From Pegoplata infirma (Eukaryota > Arthropoda > Insecta > Diptera > Anthomyiidae): 64,000 nt of DNA. Below the pieces are notes generated by a model, which made no database searches, had not been told where the DNA came from, and worked only from the letters and a program-made list of their open reading frames with translations. The DNA lies in the NCBI GenBank assembly GCA_963921195.1, contig CAWUER010000514.1, positions 2,294,001 through 2,358,000 of the forward strand, written 5' to 3'. The position numbers were made by a program, and so were the translations under genes. Below are positions 1-12,980 of this stretch, piece after piece (within the stretch, counting starts at the first letter, position 1; each line of letters starts with the position of its first letter).

Positions 1-550
1 AGTACCAGCCCGATTGTCTCACATTTGGTTCCAGAGGAAAGATAAAGTCTCAATCTTTTATTTTTTTTGTTATTTTGACAAAATCGGAGCAATAGTTGCA
101 GAGATACAGCCGTTGAAAGTAAAAGGTCTCCAGACTACGAAAAATTACAAGTTTATCATTTTTGAAAAAATAAATTTTTTTAAAAATTTAAAATCGAGCA
201 ATCTCTTTTATTCTATTTAAACTTTATTGAAAAAGATTTAAATTCGTGCAAAGGCATTTGAAATCGATATAATGGTAACCTTGATATAGCCATTTCAAGT
301 TATTACAAGTAACCCGAAAATATTTTTGATATGAATGCATAAATATCTGTTAATACTAGTCCGATAGTCTTAATTTTTTTCTGTCATGATAAAGCTAATA
401 TACTTATGCCTTCTAGTTTTTATAGAGTCAAAATCGGATCATTATTTACCGAGTTATAGCAATTTAAAAATGAGGGTCTCCAAAAAACCTTAAATAATGG
501 GTTTCTCATAAAAATGAAAAAAACTTTGCATAAATGCATATATCTCTGTA

Positions 551-1156
551 AGTACCAGCCCGATTGTCTCACATTTGGTTCCAGAGGAAAGATAAAGTCT
601 CAATCTTTTATTTTTTTGTTATTTTGACAAAATTGGAGCAATAGTTGCAGAGATACAGCCGTTGAAAGTAAAAGGTCTCCAGACTACGAAAAATTACAAG
701 TTTATCATTTTTGAAAAAATAAATTTTTTTAATGCATATATCTCTGTAAGTACCAGCCCGATTGTCTCACATTTGGTTCCAGAGGAAAGATAAAGTCTCA
801 ATCTTTTATTTTTTTGTTATTTTGACAAAATCGGAGCAATAGTTGCAGAGATACAGCCGTTGAAAGTAAAAGGTCTCCAGACTACGAAAAATTACAAGTT
901 TATCATTTTTGAAAAAATAAATTTTTTTAAAAATTTAAAATCGAGCAATCTCTTTAATACTAGTCCGACAGTCTTAATTTTTTTCTGTCATGATAAAGCT
1001 AATATACTTATGCCTTCTAGTTTTTATAGATTCAAAATCGCATCATTATTTACCGGGTTATAGCAATTTAAAAATGAGGGTCTCCAAAAAACCTTAAATA
1101 ATGGGTTTCTCATAAAAATGAAAAAAAAACTTTGCATAAATGCATATATCTCTGTA
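551..1156 (+). repeat. Two truncated satellite monomers
   Basis: AGTACCAGCC occurs at 551, 749 and 1157, so two successive units are 198 and 408 bp instead of 551. In the first, the sequence jumps at about 731 from the A/T-tract block straight to AATGCATATATCTC, losing about 353 bp. In the second, at about 953-958, the GCAATCTCTT segment is joined to TAATACTAGTCC, losing about 143 bp. The second junction opens a short + frame at 860-1063 that is not a gene. Confidence 0.88.
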
Positions 1157-2889
1157 AGTACCAGCCCGATTGTCTCACATTTGGTTCCAGAGGAAAGATA
1201 AAGTCTCAATCTTTTATTTTTTTGTTATTTTGACAAAATCGGAGCAATAGTTGCAGAGATACAGCCGTTGAAAGTAAAAGGTCTCCAGACTACGAAAAAT
1301 TACAAGTATATCATTTTTGAAAAAATAAATTTTTTTAAAAATTTAAAATCGAGCAATCTCTTTTATTCTATTTAAACTTTATTGAAAAAGATTTAAATTC
1401 GTGCGAAGGCATTTGAAATCGATATAATGGTAACCTTGATATAGCCATTTCAAGTTATTACAAGTAACCCGAAAATATTTTTGATATGAATGCATAAATA
1501 TCTGTTAATACTAGTCCGATAGTCTTAATTTTTCTCTGTCATGATAAAGCTAATATACTTATGACTTCTAGTTTTTATAGAGTCAAAATCGGATCATTAT
1601 TTACCGAGTTATAGCAATTTAAAAATTAGGGTCTCCAAAAAACCTTAAATAATGGGTTTCTCATAAAAATGAAAAAAAAAACTTTGCATAAATGCATATA
1701 TCTCTGTAAGTACCAGCCCGATTGTCTCACATTTGGTTCCAGAGGAAAGATAAAGTCTCAACCTTTTATTTTTTTGTTATTTTGACAAAATCGGAGCAAT
1801 AGTTGCAGAGATACAGCCGTTGAAAGTAAAAGGTCTCCAGACTACGAAAAATTACAAGTTTATCATTTTTGAAAAAATAAATTTTTTTAAAAATTTAAAA
1901 TCGAGCAATCTCTTTTATTCTATTTAAACTTTATTGAAAAAGATTTAAATTCGTGCAAAGGCATTTGAAATCGAAATAATGGTAACCTTGATATAGCCAT
2001 TTCAAGTTATTACAAGTAACCCGAAAATATTTTTGACATGAATGCATAAATATCTGTTAATACTAGTCCGATAGTTTTAATTTTTTTCTGTCATGATAAA
2101 GCTAATATACTTATGCCTTCTAGTTTTTATAGAGTCAAAATCGGATCATTATTTACCGAGTTATAGCAATTTAAAAATTAGGGTCTCCAAAAAACCTTAA
2201 ATAATGGGTTTCTCATAAAAATGAAAAAAAAACTTTGCATAAATGCATATATCTCTGTAAGTACCAGCCCGATTGTCGCACATTTGGTTCCAGAGGAAAG
2301 ATAAAGTCTCAATCTTTTATTTTTTTGTTATTTTGACAAAATCGGAGCAATAGTTGCAGAGATACAGCCGTTGAAAGTAAAAGGTCTCCAGACTACGAAA
2401 AATTACAAGTTTATCATTTTTGAAAAAATAAATTTTTTTAAAAATTTAAAATCGAGCAATCTCTTTTATTCTATTTAAACTTTATTGAAAAAGATTTAAA
2501 TTCGTGCGAAGGCATTTGAAATCGAAATAATGGTAACCTTGATATAGCCATTTCAAGTTTTTACAAGTAACCCGAAAATATTTTTGATATGAATGCATAA
2601 ATATCTGTTAGTACTAGTCTGATAGTCTTAAATTTTTTCTGTCATGATAAAGCTAATATACTTATGCATTCTAGTTTTTATAGAGTCAAAATCGCATCAT
2701 TATTTACCGAGTTATAGCAATTTAAAAATTAGGGTCTCCAAAAAACCTTAAATAATGGGTTTCTCATAAAAATGAAAAAAAAAACTTTGCATAAATGCAT
2801 ATATCTCTGTAAGTACCAGCCCGATTGTCTCACATTTGGTTCCAGAGGAAAGATAAAGTCTCAATCTTTTATTTTTTTGTTATTTTGAC

Positions 2890-2944
2890 AAAATCGGAGC
2901 AATAGTTGCAGAGATACAGCCGTTGAAAGTAAAAGGTCTCCAGA
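2890..2944 (+). repeat. Satellite subrepeat core 1 (example)
   Basis: This core starts AAAATCGGAGCAATAG and runs to the GGTCTCC landmark. Aligned by eye without gaps over 40 positions, it matches core 3 (from 3240) at about 29 positions and core 2 (from 3070) at about 25. About 88 bp upstream of cores 1 and 3 there is a second shared motif, ATATCT followed by a TA-rich stretch, YAGYCCGAT and GTCT. Cores 1 and 3 are therefore homologous over roughly 145 bp. Confidence 0.75.
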
Positions 2945-3069
2945 CTACGAAAAATTACAAGTTTATCATTTTTGAAAAAATAAATTTTTTTAAAAATTTA
3001 AAATCGAGCAATCTCTTTTATTCTATTTAAACTTTATTGAAAAAGATTTAAATTCGTGCAAAGGCATTT

Positions 3070-3120
3070 GAAATCGATATAATGGTAACCTTGATATAGC
3101 CATTTCAAGTTATTACAAGT
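3070..3120 (+). repeat. Satellite subrepeat core 2 (example)
   Basis: This core starts GAAATCGATATAATGG and includes the GGTAACC and GATATAGCC landmarks. It is the most diverged of the three cores: it matches core 1 at about 25 of 40 ungapped positions but lacks the clear upstream YAGYCCGAT motif. It lies 180 bp after core 1 and 170 bp before core 3. Most diagnostic differences between monomer classes fall in or just after this core. Confidence 0.6.
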
Positions 3121-3239
3121 AACCCGAAAATATTTTTGATATGAATGCATAAATATCTGTTAATACTAGTCCGATAGTCTTAATTTTTTTCTGTCATGAT
3201 AAAGCTAATATACTTATGCCTTCTAGTTTTTATAGAGTC

Positions 3240-3293
3240 AAAATCGGATCATTATTTACCGAGTTATAGCAATTTAAAAATGAGGGTCTCCAA
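3240..3293 (+). repeat. Satellite subrepeat core 3 (example)
   Basis: This core starts AAAATCGGATCATTATT, includes GAGTTATAGCAATTT and ends at the GAGGGTCTCC landmark. It is the counterpart of core 1, with about 29 of 40 positions matching and the same GGTCTCC motif downstream. The next core 1 begins 201 bp later, at 3441. The three spacings (180, 170, 201) add up to 551. Confidence 0.75.
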
Positions 3294-6200
3294 AAAACCT
3301 TAAATAATGGGTTTCTCATAAAAATGAAAAAAAAACTTTGCATAAATGCATATATCTCTGTAAGTACCAGCCCGATTGTCTCACATTTGGTTTCAGAGGA
3401 AAGATAAAGTCTCAATCTTTTATTTTTTTGTTATTTTGACAAAATCGGAGCAATAGTTGCAGAGATACAGCCGTTGAAAGTAAAAGGTCTCCAGACTACG
3501 AAAAATTACAAGTTTATAATTTTTGAAAAAATAAATTTTTTTAAAAATTTAAAATCGAGCATTCTCTTTTATTCTATTTAAACTTTATTGAAAAAGATTT
3601 AAATTTGTGCAAAGGCATTAGAAAACGATAGAATGGTAACCTTGATATAGCCATTTCAAGTTATTACAAGTAACCCGAAAATATTTTTGATATGAATGCA
3701 TAAATATCTGTTAATACTAGTCCGATAGTCTTAATTTTTTTTCTGTCATGATAAAGCTAATATACTTATGCCTTCTAGTTTTAATAGAGTCAAAATCGGA
3801 TCATTATTTACCGAGTTATAGCAATTTAAAAATGAGGGTCTCCAAAAAACCTTAAATAATGGGTTTCTCATAAAAATGAAAAAAAAACTTTGCATAAATG
3901 CATATATCTCTGTAAGTACCAGCCCGATTGTCTCACATTTGGTTTCAGAGGAAAGATAAAGTCTCAATCTTTTATTTTTTTTTGTTATTTTGACAAAATC
4001 GGAGCAATAGTTGCAGAGATACAGCCGTTGAAAGTAAAAGGTCTCCAGACTACGAAAAATTACAAGTTTATCATTTTTGAAAAAATAAATTTTTTTAAAA
4101 ATTTAAAATCGAGCAATCTCTTTTATTCTATTTAAACTTTATTGAAAAAGATTTAAATTTGTGCAAAGGCATTAGAAAACGATAGAATGGTAACCTTGAT
4201 ATAGCCATTTCAAGTTATTACAAGTAACCCGAAAATATTTTTGATATGAATGCATAAATATCTGTTAATAGTAGTCTGATAGTCTAAAATTTTTTCTGTC
4301 CTGATAAAGCTAATATACTTATGCATTCTAGTTTTTATAGAGTCAAAATCGCATCATTATTTACCGAGTTATAGCAATTTAAAAATGAGGGTCTCCAAAA
4401 AACCTTAAAGAATGGGTTTCTCATAAAAATGAAAAAAAAACTTTGCATAAATGCATATATCTCTGTAAGTACCAGCCCGATTGTCTCACATTTGGTTCCA
4501 GAGGAAAGATAAAGTCTCAATCTTTTATTTTTTTGTTATTTTGACAAAATTGGAGCAATAGTTGCAGAGATACAGCCGTTGAAAGTAAAAGGTCTCCAGA
4601 CTACGAAAAATTACAAGTTTATCATTTTTGAAAAAATAATTTTTTTTAAAAATTTAAAATCGAGCAATCTCTTTTATTCTATTTAAACTTTATTGAAAAA
4701 GATTTAAATTCGTGCAAAGGCATTTGAAATCGATATAATGGTAACCTTGATATAGCCATTTCAAGTTATTACAAGTAACCCGAAAATATTTTTGATATGA
4801 ATGCATAAATATCTGTTAATACTAGTCCGATAGTCTTAATTTTTTTCTGTCATGATAAAGCTAATATACTTATGCCTTCTAGTTTTTATAGAGTCAAAAT
4901 CGCATCATTATTTACCGAGTTATAGCAATTTAAAAATGAGGGTCTCCGAAAAACCTTAAATAATGGGTTTCTCATAAAAATGAAAAAAAAACTTTGCATA
5001 AATGCATATATCTCTGTAAGTACCAGCCCGATTGTCTCACATTTGGTTCCAGAGGAAAGATAAAGTCTCAATCTTTTATTTTTTTTGTTATTTTGACAAA
5101 ATCGGAGCAATAGTTGCAGAGATACAGCCGTTGAAATAAAAGGTCTCCAGACTACGAAAAATTACAAGTTTATCATTTTTGAAAAAATAAATTTTTTTAA
5201 AAATTTAAAATCGAGCAATCTCTTTTATTCTATTTAAACTTTATTGAAAAAGATTTAAATTCGTGCAAAGGCATTTGAAATCGAAATAATGGTAACCTTG
5301 ATATAGCCATTTCAAGTTATTACAAGTAACCCGAAAATATTTTTGACATGAATGCATAAATATCTGTTAATACTAGTCCGATAGTCTTAATTTTTTTCTG
5401 TCATGATAAAGCTAATATACTTATGTCTTCTAGTTTTTATAGAGTCAAAATCGGATCATTATTTACCGAGTTATAGCAATTTAAAAATTAGGGTCTCCAA
5501 AAAACCTTAAATAATGGGTTTCTCATAAAAATGAAAAAAAAACTTTGCATAAATGCATATATCTCTGTAAGTACCAGCCCGATTGTCTCACATTTGGTTC
5601 CAGAGGAAAGATAAAGTCTCAATCTTTTATTTTTTTGTTATTTTGACAAAATCGGAGCAATAGTTGCAGAGATACAGCCGTTGAAAGTAAAAGGTCTCCA
5701 GGCTACGAAAAATTACAAGTTTATCATTTTTGAAAAAATAAATTTTTTTAAAAATTTAAAATCGAGCAATCTCTTTTATTCTATTTAAACTTTATTGAAA
5801 AAGATTTAAATTCGTGCGAAGGCATTTGAAATCGAAATAATGGTAACCTTGATATAGCCATTTCAAGTTATTACAAGTAACCCTAAAATATTTTTGATAT
5901 GAATGCATAAATATCTGTTAATACTAGTCTGATAGTCTTAAATTTTTTCTGTCATGATAAAGCTAATATACTTATGCATTCTAGTTTTTATAGAGTCAAA
6001 ATCGCATCATTATTTACCGAGTTATAGCAATTTAAAAATTAGGGTCTCCAAAAAACCTTAAATAATGGGTTTCTCATAAAAATGAAAAAAAAACTTTGCA
6101 TAAATGCATATATCTCTGTAAGTACCAGCCCGATTGTCTCACATTTGGTTCCAGAGGAAAGATAAAGTCTCAATCTTTTATTTTTTTGTTATTTTGACAA

Positions 6201-7979
6201 AATCGGAGCAATAGTTGCAGAGATACAGCCGTTGAAAGTAAAAGGTCTCCAGACTACGAAAAATTACAAGTTTATCATTTTTGAAAAAATAAATTTTTTT
6301 AAAAATTTAAAATCGAGCAATCTCTTTTATTCTATTTAAACTTTATTGAAAAAGATTTAAATTCGTGCAAAGGCATTTGAAATCGATATAATGGTAACCT
6401 TGATATAGCCATTTCAAGTTATTACAAGTAACCCGAAAATATTTTTGATATGAATGCATAAATATCTGTTAATACTAGTCCGATAGTCTTAATTTTTTTC
6501 TGTCATGATAAAGCTAATATACTTATGCCTTCTAGTTTTTATAGAGTCAAAATCGGATCATTATTTACCGAGTTATAGCAATTTAAAAATGAGGGTCTCC
6601 AAAAAACCTTAAATAATGGGTTTCTCATAAAAATGAAAAAAAAACTTTGCATAAAGGCATATATCTCTGTAAGTACCAGCCCGATTGTCTCACATTTGGT
6701 TTCAGAGGAAAGATAAAGTCTCAATCTTTTATTTTTTTGTTATTTTGACAAAATCGGAGCAATAGTTGCAGAGATACAGCCGTTGAAAGTAAAAGGTCTC
6801 CAGACTACGAAAAATTGCAAGTTTATCATTTTTGAAAAAATAAATTTTTTTAAAAATTTAAAATCGAGCAATCTCTATTATTCTATTTAAACTTTATTGA
6901 AAAAGATTTAAATTTGTGCAAAGGCATTAGAAAACGATAGAATGGTAACCTTGATATAGCCATTTCAAGTTATTACAAGTAACCCGAAAATATTTTTGAT
7001 ATGAATGCATAAATATCTGTTAATACTAGTCTGATAGTCTTAAATTTTTTCTGTCATGATAAAGCTAATATACTTATGCATTCTAGTTTTTATAGAGTCA
7101 AAATCGCATCATTATTTACCGAGTTATAGCAATTTAAAAATTAGGGTCTCCAAAAAACCTTAAATAATGGGTTTCTCATAAAAATGAAAAAAAAAACTTT
7201 GCATAAATGCATATATCTCTGTAAGTACCAGCCCGATTGTCTCACATTTGGTTCCAGAGGAAAGATAAAGTCTCAATCTTTTATTTTTTTGTTATTTTGA
7301 CAAAATCGGAGCAATAGTTGCAGAGATACAGCCGTTGAAAGTAAAAGGTCTCCAGACTACGAAAAATTACAAGTTTATCATTTTTGAAAAAATAAATTTT
7401 TTTAAAAATTTAAAATCGAGCAATCTCTTTTATTCTATTTAAACTTTATTGAAAAAGATTTAAATTCGTGCAAAGGCATTTGAAATCGATATAATGGTAA
7501 CCTTGATATAGCCATTTCAAGTTATTACAAGTAACCCGAAAATATTTTTGATATGAATGCATAAATATCTGTTAATACTAGTCCGATAGTCTTAATTTTT
7601 TTCTGTCATGATAAAGCTAATATACTTATGCCTTCTAGTTTTTATAGAGTCAAAATCGGATCATTATTTACCGAGTTATAGCAATTTAAAAATGAGGGTC
7701 TCCAAAAAACCTTAAATAATGGGTTTCTCATAAAAATGAAAAAAAAACTTTGCATAAATGCATATATCTCTGTAAGTACCAGCCCGATTGTCTCACATTT
7801 GGTTTCAGAGGAAAGATAAAGTCTCAATCTTTTATTTTTTTGTTATTTTGACAAAATCGGAGCAATAGTTGCAGAGATACAGCCGTTGAAAGTAAAAGGT
7901 CTCCAGACTACGAAAAATTACAAGTTTATCATTTTTGAAAAAATAAATTTTTTTAAAAATTTAAAATCGAGCAATCTCT

Positions 7980-10900
7980 ATTATTCTATTTAAACTTTAT
8001 TGAAAAAGATTTAAATTTGTGCAAAGGCATTAGAAAACGATAGAATGGTAACCTTGATATAGCCATTTCAAGTTATTACAAGTAACCCGAAAATATTTTT
8101 GATATGAATGCATAAATATCTGTTAATACTAGTCTGATAGTCTAAAATTTTTTCTGTCATGATAAAGCTAATATACTTATGCATTCTAGTTTTTATAGAG
8201 TCAAAATCGCATCATTATTTACCGAGTTATAGCAATTTAAAAATGAGGGTCTCCAAAAAACCTTAAATAATGGGTTTCTCATAAAAATGAAAAAAAAACT
8301 TTGCATAAATGCATATATCTCTGTAAGTACCAGCCCGATTATCTCACATTTGGTTCCAGAGGAAAGATAAAGTCTCAATCTTTTATTTTTTTGTTATTTT
8401 GACAAAATCGGAGCAATAGTTGCAGAGATACAGCCGTTGAAAGTAAAAGGTCTCCAGACTACGAAAAATTACAAGTTTATCATTTTTGAAAAAATAAATT
8501 TTTTTAAAAATTTAAAATCGAGCAATCTCTTTTATTCTATTTAAACTTTATTGAAAAAGATTTAAATTCGTGCAAAGGCATTTGAAATCGAAATAATGGT
8601 AACCTTGATATAGCCATTTCAAGTTATTACAAGTAACCCGAAAATATTTTTGACATGAATGCATAAATATCTGTTAATACTAGTCCGATAGTCTTAATTT
8701 TTTTTCTGTCATGATAAAGCTAATATACTTATGCCTTCTAGTTTTTATAGAGTCAAAATCGGATCATTATTTACCGAGTTATAGCAATTTAAAAATTAGG
8801 GTCTCCAAAAAACCTTAAATAATGGGTTTCTCATAAAAATGAAAAAAAAACTTTGCATAAATGCATATATCTCTGTAAGTACCAGCCCGATTGTCTCACA
8901 TTTGGTTCCAGAGGAAAGATAAAGTCTCAATCTTTTATTTTTTTGTTATTTTGACAAAATCGGAGCAATAGTTGCAGAGATACAGCCGTTGAAAGTAAAA
9001 GGTCTCAAGACTACGAAAAATTACAAGTTTATCATTTTTGAAAAAATAAATTTTTTTAAAAATTTAAAATCGAGCAATCTCTTTTATTCTATTTAAACTT
9101 TATTGAAAAAGATTTAAATTCGTGCGAAGGCATTTGAAATCGAAATAATGGTAACCTTGATATAGCCATTTCAAGTTATTACAAGTAACCCGAAAATATT
9201 TTTGATATGAATGCATAAATATCTGTTAATACTAGTCTGATAGTCTTAAATTTTTTCTGTCATGATAAAGCTAATATACTTATGCATTCTAGTTTTTATA
9301 GAGTCAAAATCGTATCATTATTTACCGAGTTATAGCAATTTAAAAATTAGGGTCTCCAAAAAACCTTAAATAATGGGTTTCTCATAAAAATGAAAAAAAA
9401 AAACTTTGCATAAATGCATATATCTCTGTAAGTACCAGCCCGATTGTCTCACATTTGGTTCCAGAGGAAAGATAAAGTCTCAATCTTTTATTTTTTTGTT
9501 ATTTTGACAAAATCGGAGCAATAGTTGCAGAGATACAGCCGTTGAAAGTAAAAGTCTCCAGACTACGAAAAATTACAAGTTTATCATTTTTGAAAAAATA
9601 AATTTTTTTAAAAATTTAAAATCGAGCAATCTCTTTTATTCTATTTAAACTTTATTGAAAAAGATTTAAATTCGTGCAAGGGCATTTGAAATCGAAATAA
9701 TGGTAACCTTGATATAGCCATTTCAAGTTATTACAAGTAACCCGAAAATATTTTTGACATGAATGCATAAATATCTGTTAATACTAGTCCGATAGTCTTA
9801 ATTTTTTTCTGTAATGATAAAGCTAATATACTTATGCCTTCTAGTTTTTATAGAGTCAAAATCGGATCATTATTTACCGAGTTATAGCAGTTTAAAAATT
9901 AGGGTCTCCAAAAAACCTTAAATAATGGGTTTCTCATAAAAATGAAAAAAAAAACTTTGCATAAATGCATATATCTCTGTAAGTACCAGCCCGATTGTCT
10001 CACATTTGGTTCCAGAGGAAAGATAAAGTCTCAATCTTTTATTTTTTTGTTATTTTGACAAAATCGGAGCAATAGTTGCAGAGATACAGCCGTTGAAAGT
10101 AAAAGGTCTCCAGACTACGAAAAATTACAAGTTTATCATTTTTGAAAAAATAAATTTTTTTAAAAATTTAAAATCGAGCAATCTCTTTTATTCTATTTAA
10201 ACTTTATTGAAAAAGATTTAAATTCGTGCGAAGGCATTTGAAATCGAAATAATGGTAACCTTGATATAGCCATTTCAAGTTATTACAAGTAACCCTAAAA
10301 TATTTTTGATATGAATGCATAAATATCTGTTAATACTAGTCTGATAGTCTTAAATTTTTTCTGTCATGATAAAGCTAATATACTTATGCATTCTAGTTTT
10401 TATAGAGTCAAAATCGCATCATTATTTACCGAGTTATAGCAATTTAAAAATTAGGGTCTCCAAAAAACCTTAAATAATGGGTTTCTCATAAAAATGAAAA
10501 AAAAAACTTTGCATAAATGCATATATCTCTGTAAGTACCAGCCCGATTGTCTCACATTTGGTTCCAGAGGAAAGATAAAGTCTCAATCTTTTATTTTTTT
10601 GTTATTTTGACAAAATCGGAGCAATAGTTGCAGAGATACAGCCGTTGAAAGTAAAAGGTCTCCAGACTACGAAAAATTACAAGTTTATCATTTTTGAAAA
10701 AATAAATTTTTTTAAAAATTTAAAATCGAGCAATCTCTTTTATTCTATTTAAACTTTATTGAAAAAGATTTAAATTTGTGCAAAGGCATTAGAAAACGAT
10801 AGAATGGTAACCTTGATATAGCCATTTCAAGTTATTACAAGTAACCCGAAAATATTTTTGATATGAATGCATAAATATCTGTTAATACTAGTCTGATAGT

Positions 10901-12980
10901 CTAAAATTTTTTCTGTCATGATAAAGCTAATATACTTATGCATTCTAGTTTTTATAGAGTCAAAATCGCATCATTATTTACCGAGTTATAGCAATTTAAA
11001 AATGAGGGTCTCCAAAAAACCTTAAATAATGGGTTTCTCATAAAAATGAAAAAAAAAACTTTGCATAAATGCATATATCTCTGTAAGTACCAGCCCGATT
11101 GTCTCACATTTGGTTCCAGAGGAAAGATAAAGTCTCAATCTTTTATTTTTTTGTTATTTTGACAAAATCGGAGCAATAGTTGCAGAGATACAGCCGTTGA
11201 AAGTAAAAGGTCTCCAGACTACGAAAAATTACAAGTTTATCATTTTTGAAAAAATAAATTTTTTTAAAAATTTAAAATCGAGCAATCTCTTTTATTCTAT
11301 TTAAACTTTATTGAAAAAGATTTAAATTCGTGCAAAGGCATTTGAAATCGAAATAATGGTAACCTTGATATAGCCATTTCAAGTTATTACAAGTAACCCG
11401 AAAATATTTTTGACATGAATGCATAAATATCTGTTAATACTAGTCCGATAGTCTTAATTTTTTTTCTGTCATGATAAAGCTAATATACTTATGCCTTCTA
11501 GTTTTTATAGAGTCAAAATCGGATCATTATTTACCGAGTTATAGCAATTTAAAAATTAGGGTCTCCAAAAAACCTTAAATAATGGGTTTCTCATAAAAAT
11601 GAAAAAAAAACTTTGCATAAATGCATATATCTCTGTAAGTACCAGCCCGATTGTCTCACATTTGGTTCCAGAGGAAAGATAAAGTCTCAATCTTTTATTT
11701 TTTTGTTATTTTGACAAAATCGGAGCAATAGTTGCAGAGATACAGCCGTTGAAAGTAAAAGGTCTCCAGACTACGAAAAATTACAAGTTTATCATTTTTG
11801 AAAAAATAAATTTTTTTAAAAATTTAAAATCGAGCAATCTCTTTTATTCTATTTAAACTTTATTGAAAAAGATTTAAATTCGTGCGAAGGCATTTGAAAT
11901 CGAAATAATGGTAACCTTGATATAGCCATTTCAAGTTATTACAAGTAACCCGAAAATATTTTTGATATGAATGCATAAATATCTGTTAATACTAGTCTGA
12001 TAGTCTTAAATTTTTTCTGTCATGATAAAGCTAATATACTTATGCATTCTAGTTTTTATAGAGTCAAAATCGCATCATTATTTACCGAGTTATAGCAATT
12101 TAAAAATTAGGGTCTCCAAAAAACCTTAAATAATGGGTTTCTCATAAAAATGAAAAAAAAACTTTGCATAAATGCATATATCTCTGTAAGTACCAGCCCG
12201 ATTGTCTCACATTTGGTTCCAGAGGAAAGATAAAGTCTCAATCTTTTATTTTTTTGTTATTTTGACAAAATCGGAGCAATAGTTGCAGAGATACAGCCGT
12301 TGAAAGTAAAAGTCTCCAGACTACGAAAAATTACAAGTTTATCATTTTTGAAAAAGTAATTTTTTTTAAAAATTTAAAATCGATCAATCTCTTTTATTCT
12401 ATTTAAACTTTATTGAAAAAGATTTAAATTCGTGCAAGGGCATTTGAAATCGAAATAATGGTAACCTTGATATAGCCATTTCAAGTTATTACAAGTAACC
12501 CGAAAATATTTTTGACATGAATGCATAAATATCTGTTAATACTAGTCCGATAGTCTTAATTTTTTTCTGTAATGATAAAGCTAATATACTTATGCCTTCT
12601 AGTTTTTATAGAGTCAAAATCGGATCATTATTTACCGAGTTATAGCAGTTTAAAAATTAGGGTCTCCAAAAAACCTTAAATAATGGGTTTCTCATAAAAA
12701 TGAAAAAAAAACTTTGCATAAATGCATATATCTCTGTAAGTACCAGCCCGATTGTCTCACATTTGGTTCCAGAGGAAAGATAAAGTCTCAATCTTTTATT
12801 TTTTTGTTATTTTGACAAAATCGGAGCAATAGTTGCAGAGATACAGCCGATGAAAGTAAAAGGTCTCCAGACTACGAAAAATTACAAGTTTATCATTTTT
12901 GAAAAAATAAATTTTTTTAAAAATTTAAAATCGAGCAATCTCTTTTATTCTATTTAAACTTTATTGAAAAAGATTTAAAT
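7980..12980 (+). repeat. Five-monomer block repeated (about 2,758 bp)
   Basis: Private variants recur at an offset of about 2,758 bp. Examples are a lost G giving AAAAGTCTCC (about 9552 and 12310), CAAGGGCATTTG (about 9677 and 12435), CTGTAATGATAAAG (about 9811 and 12568) and AGCAGTTTAAAAATT (about 9887 and 12645). An 8-T run before CTGTC also recurs at about 8700 and 11460. Class order in the block is A-C-D-C-D. The end at 12848-12985 falls short of two full periods, and the last unit looks hybrid. The simplest reading is duplication followed by further exchange. Boundaries are approximate. Confidence 0.75.

Larger units (their letters stand above)
2812..3362 (+). repeat. Representative full satellite monomer (class B, 551 bp)
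   Basis: A complete unit, phased arbitrarily on AGTACCAGCC. Landmarks in order are a T-run at about 2871-2879, AAAATCGG at 2890, GGTCTCC at about 2935, an A/T-tract block at about 2974-3003, AAATCGAT at 3071, GGTAACC at about 3084, GATATGAATG at about 3138, CCGATAG at about 3171, AAAATCGG at 3240, GAGGGTCTCC at about 3282 and an A-run at about 3325. Class B is defined here by GATATAATGG, CCGATAG, GCCTTCTAG, CGGATC and ATGAGGG. Class B is usually followed by a unit starting with GGTTTCAG, which is class A. Confidence 0.93.

Noticed and set aside
860..1063. 67-codon plus-strand frame in a truncated monomer
   Set aside because: Created by the deletion junction near 955; not found elsewhere.
3340..3400. 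CENP-B box (NTTCGNNNNANNCGGGN) in the satellite
   Set aside because: The closest fit is the reverse strand of CCCGATTGTCTCACA, which keeps CGGG and the central A but has two mismatches in TTCG. Most flies are not known to use CENP-B boxes.
3230..3415. 61-codon minus-strand open frame (MRLYLSS...) recurring in many monomers
   Set aside because: It is open only in monomers with ATGAGGG or a chance equivalent. In ATTAGGG monomers the same frame has a stop (TAA). It follows the monomer variant, not coding constraint, and has no recognisable product or promoter.
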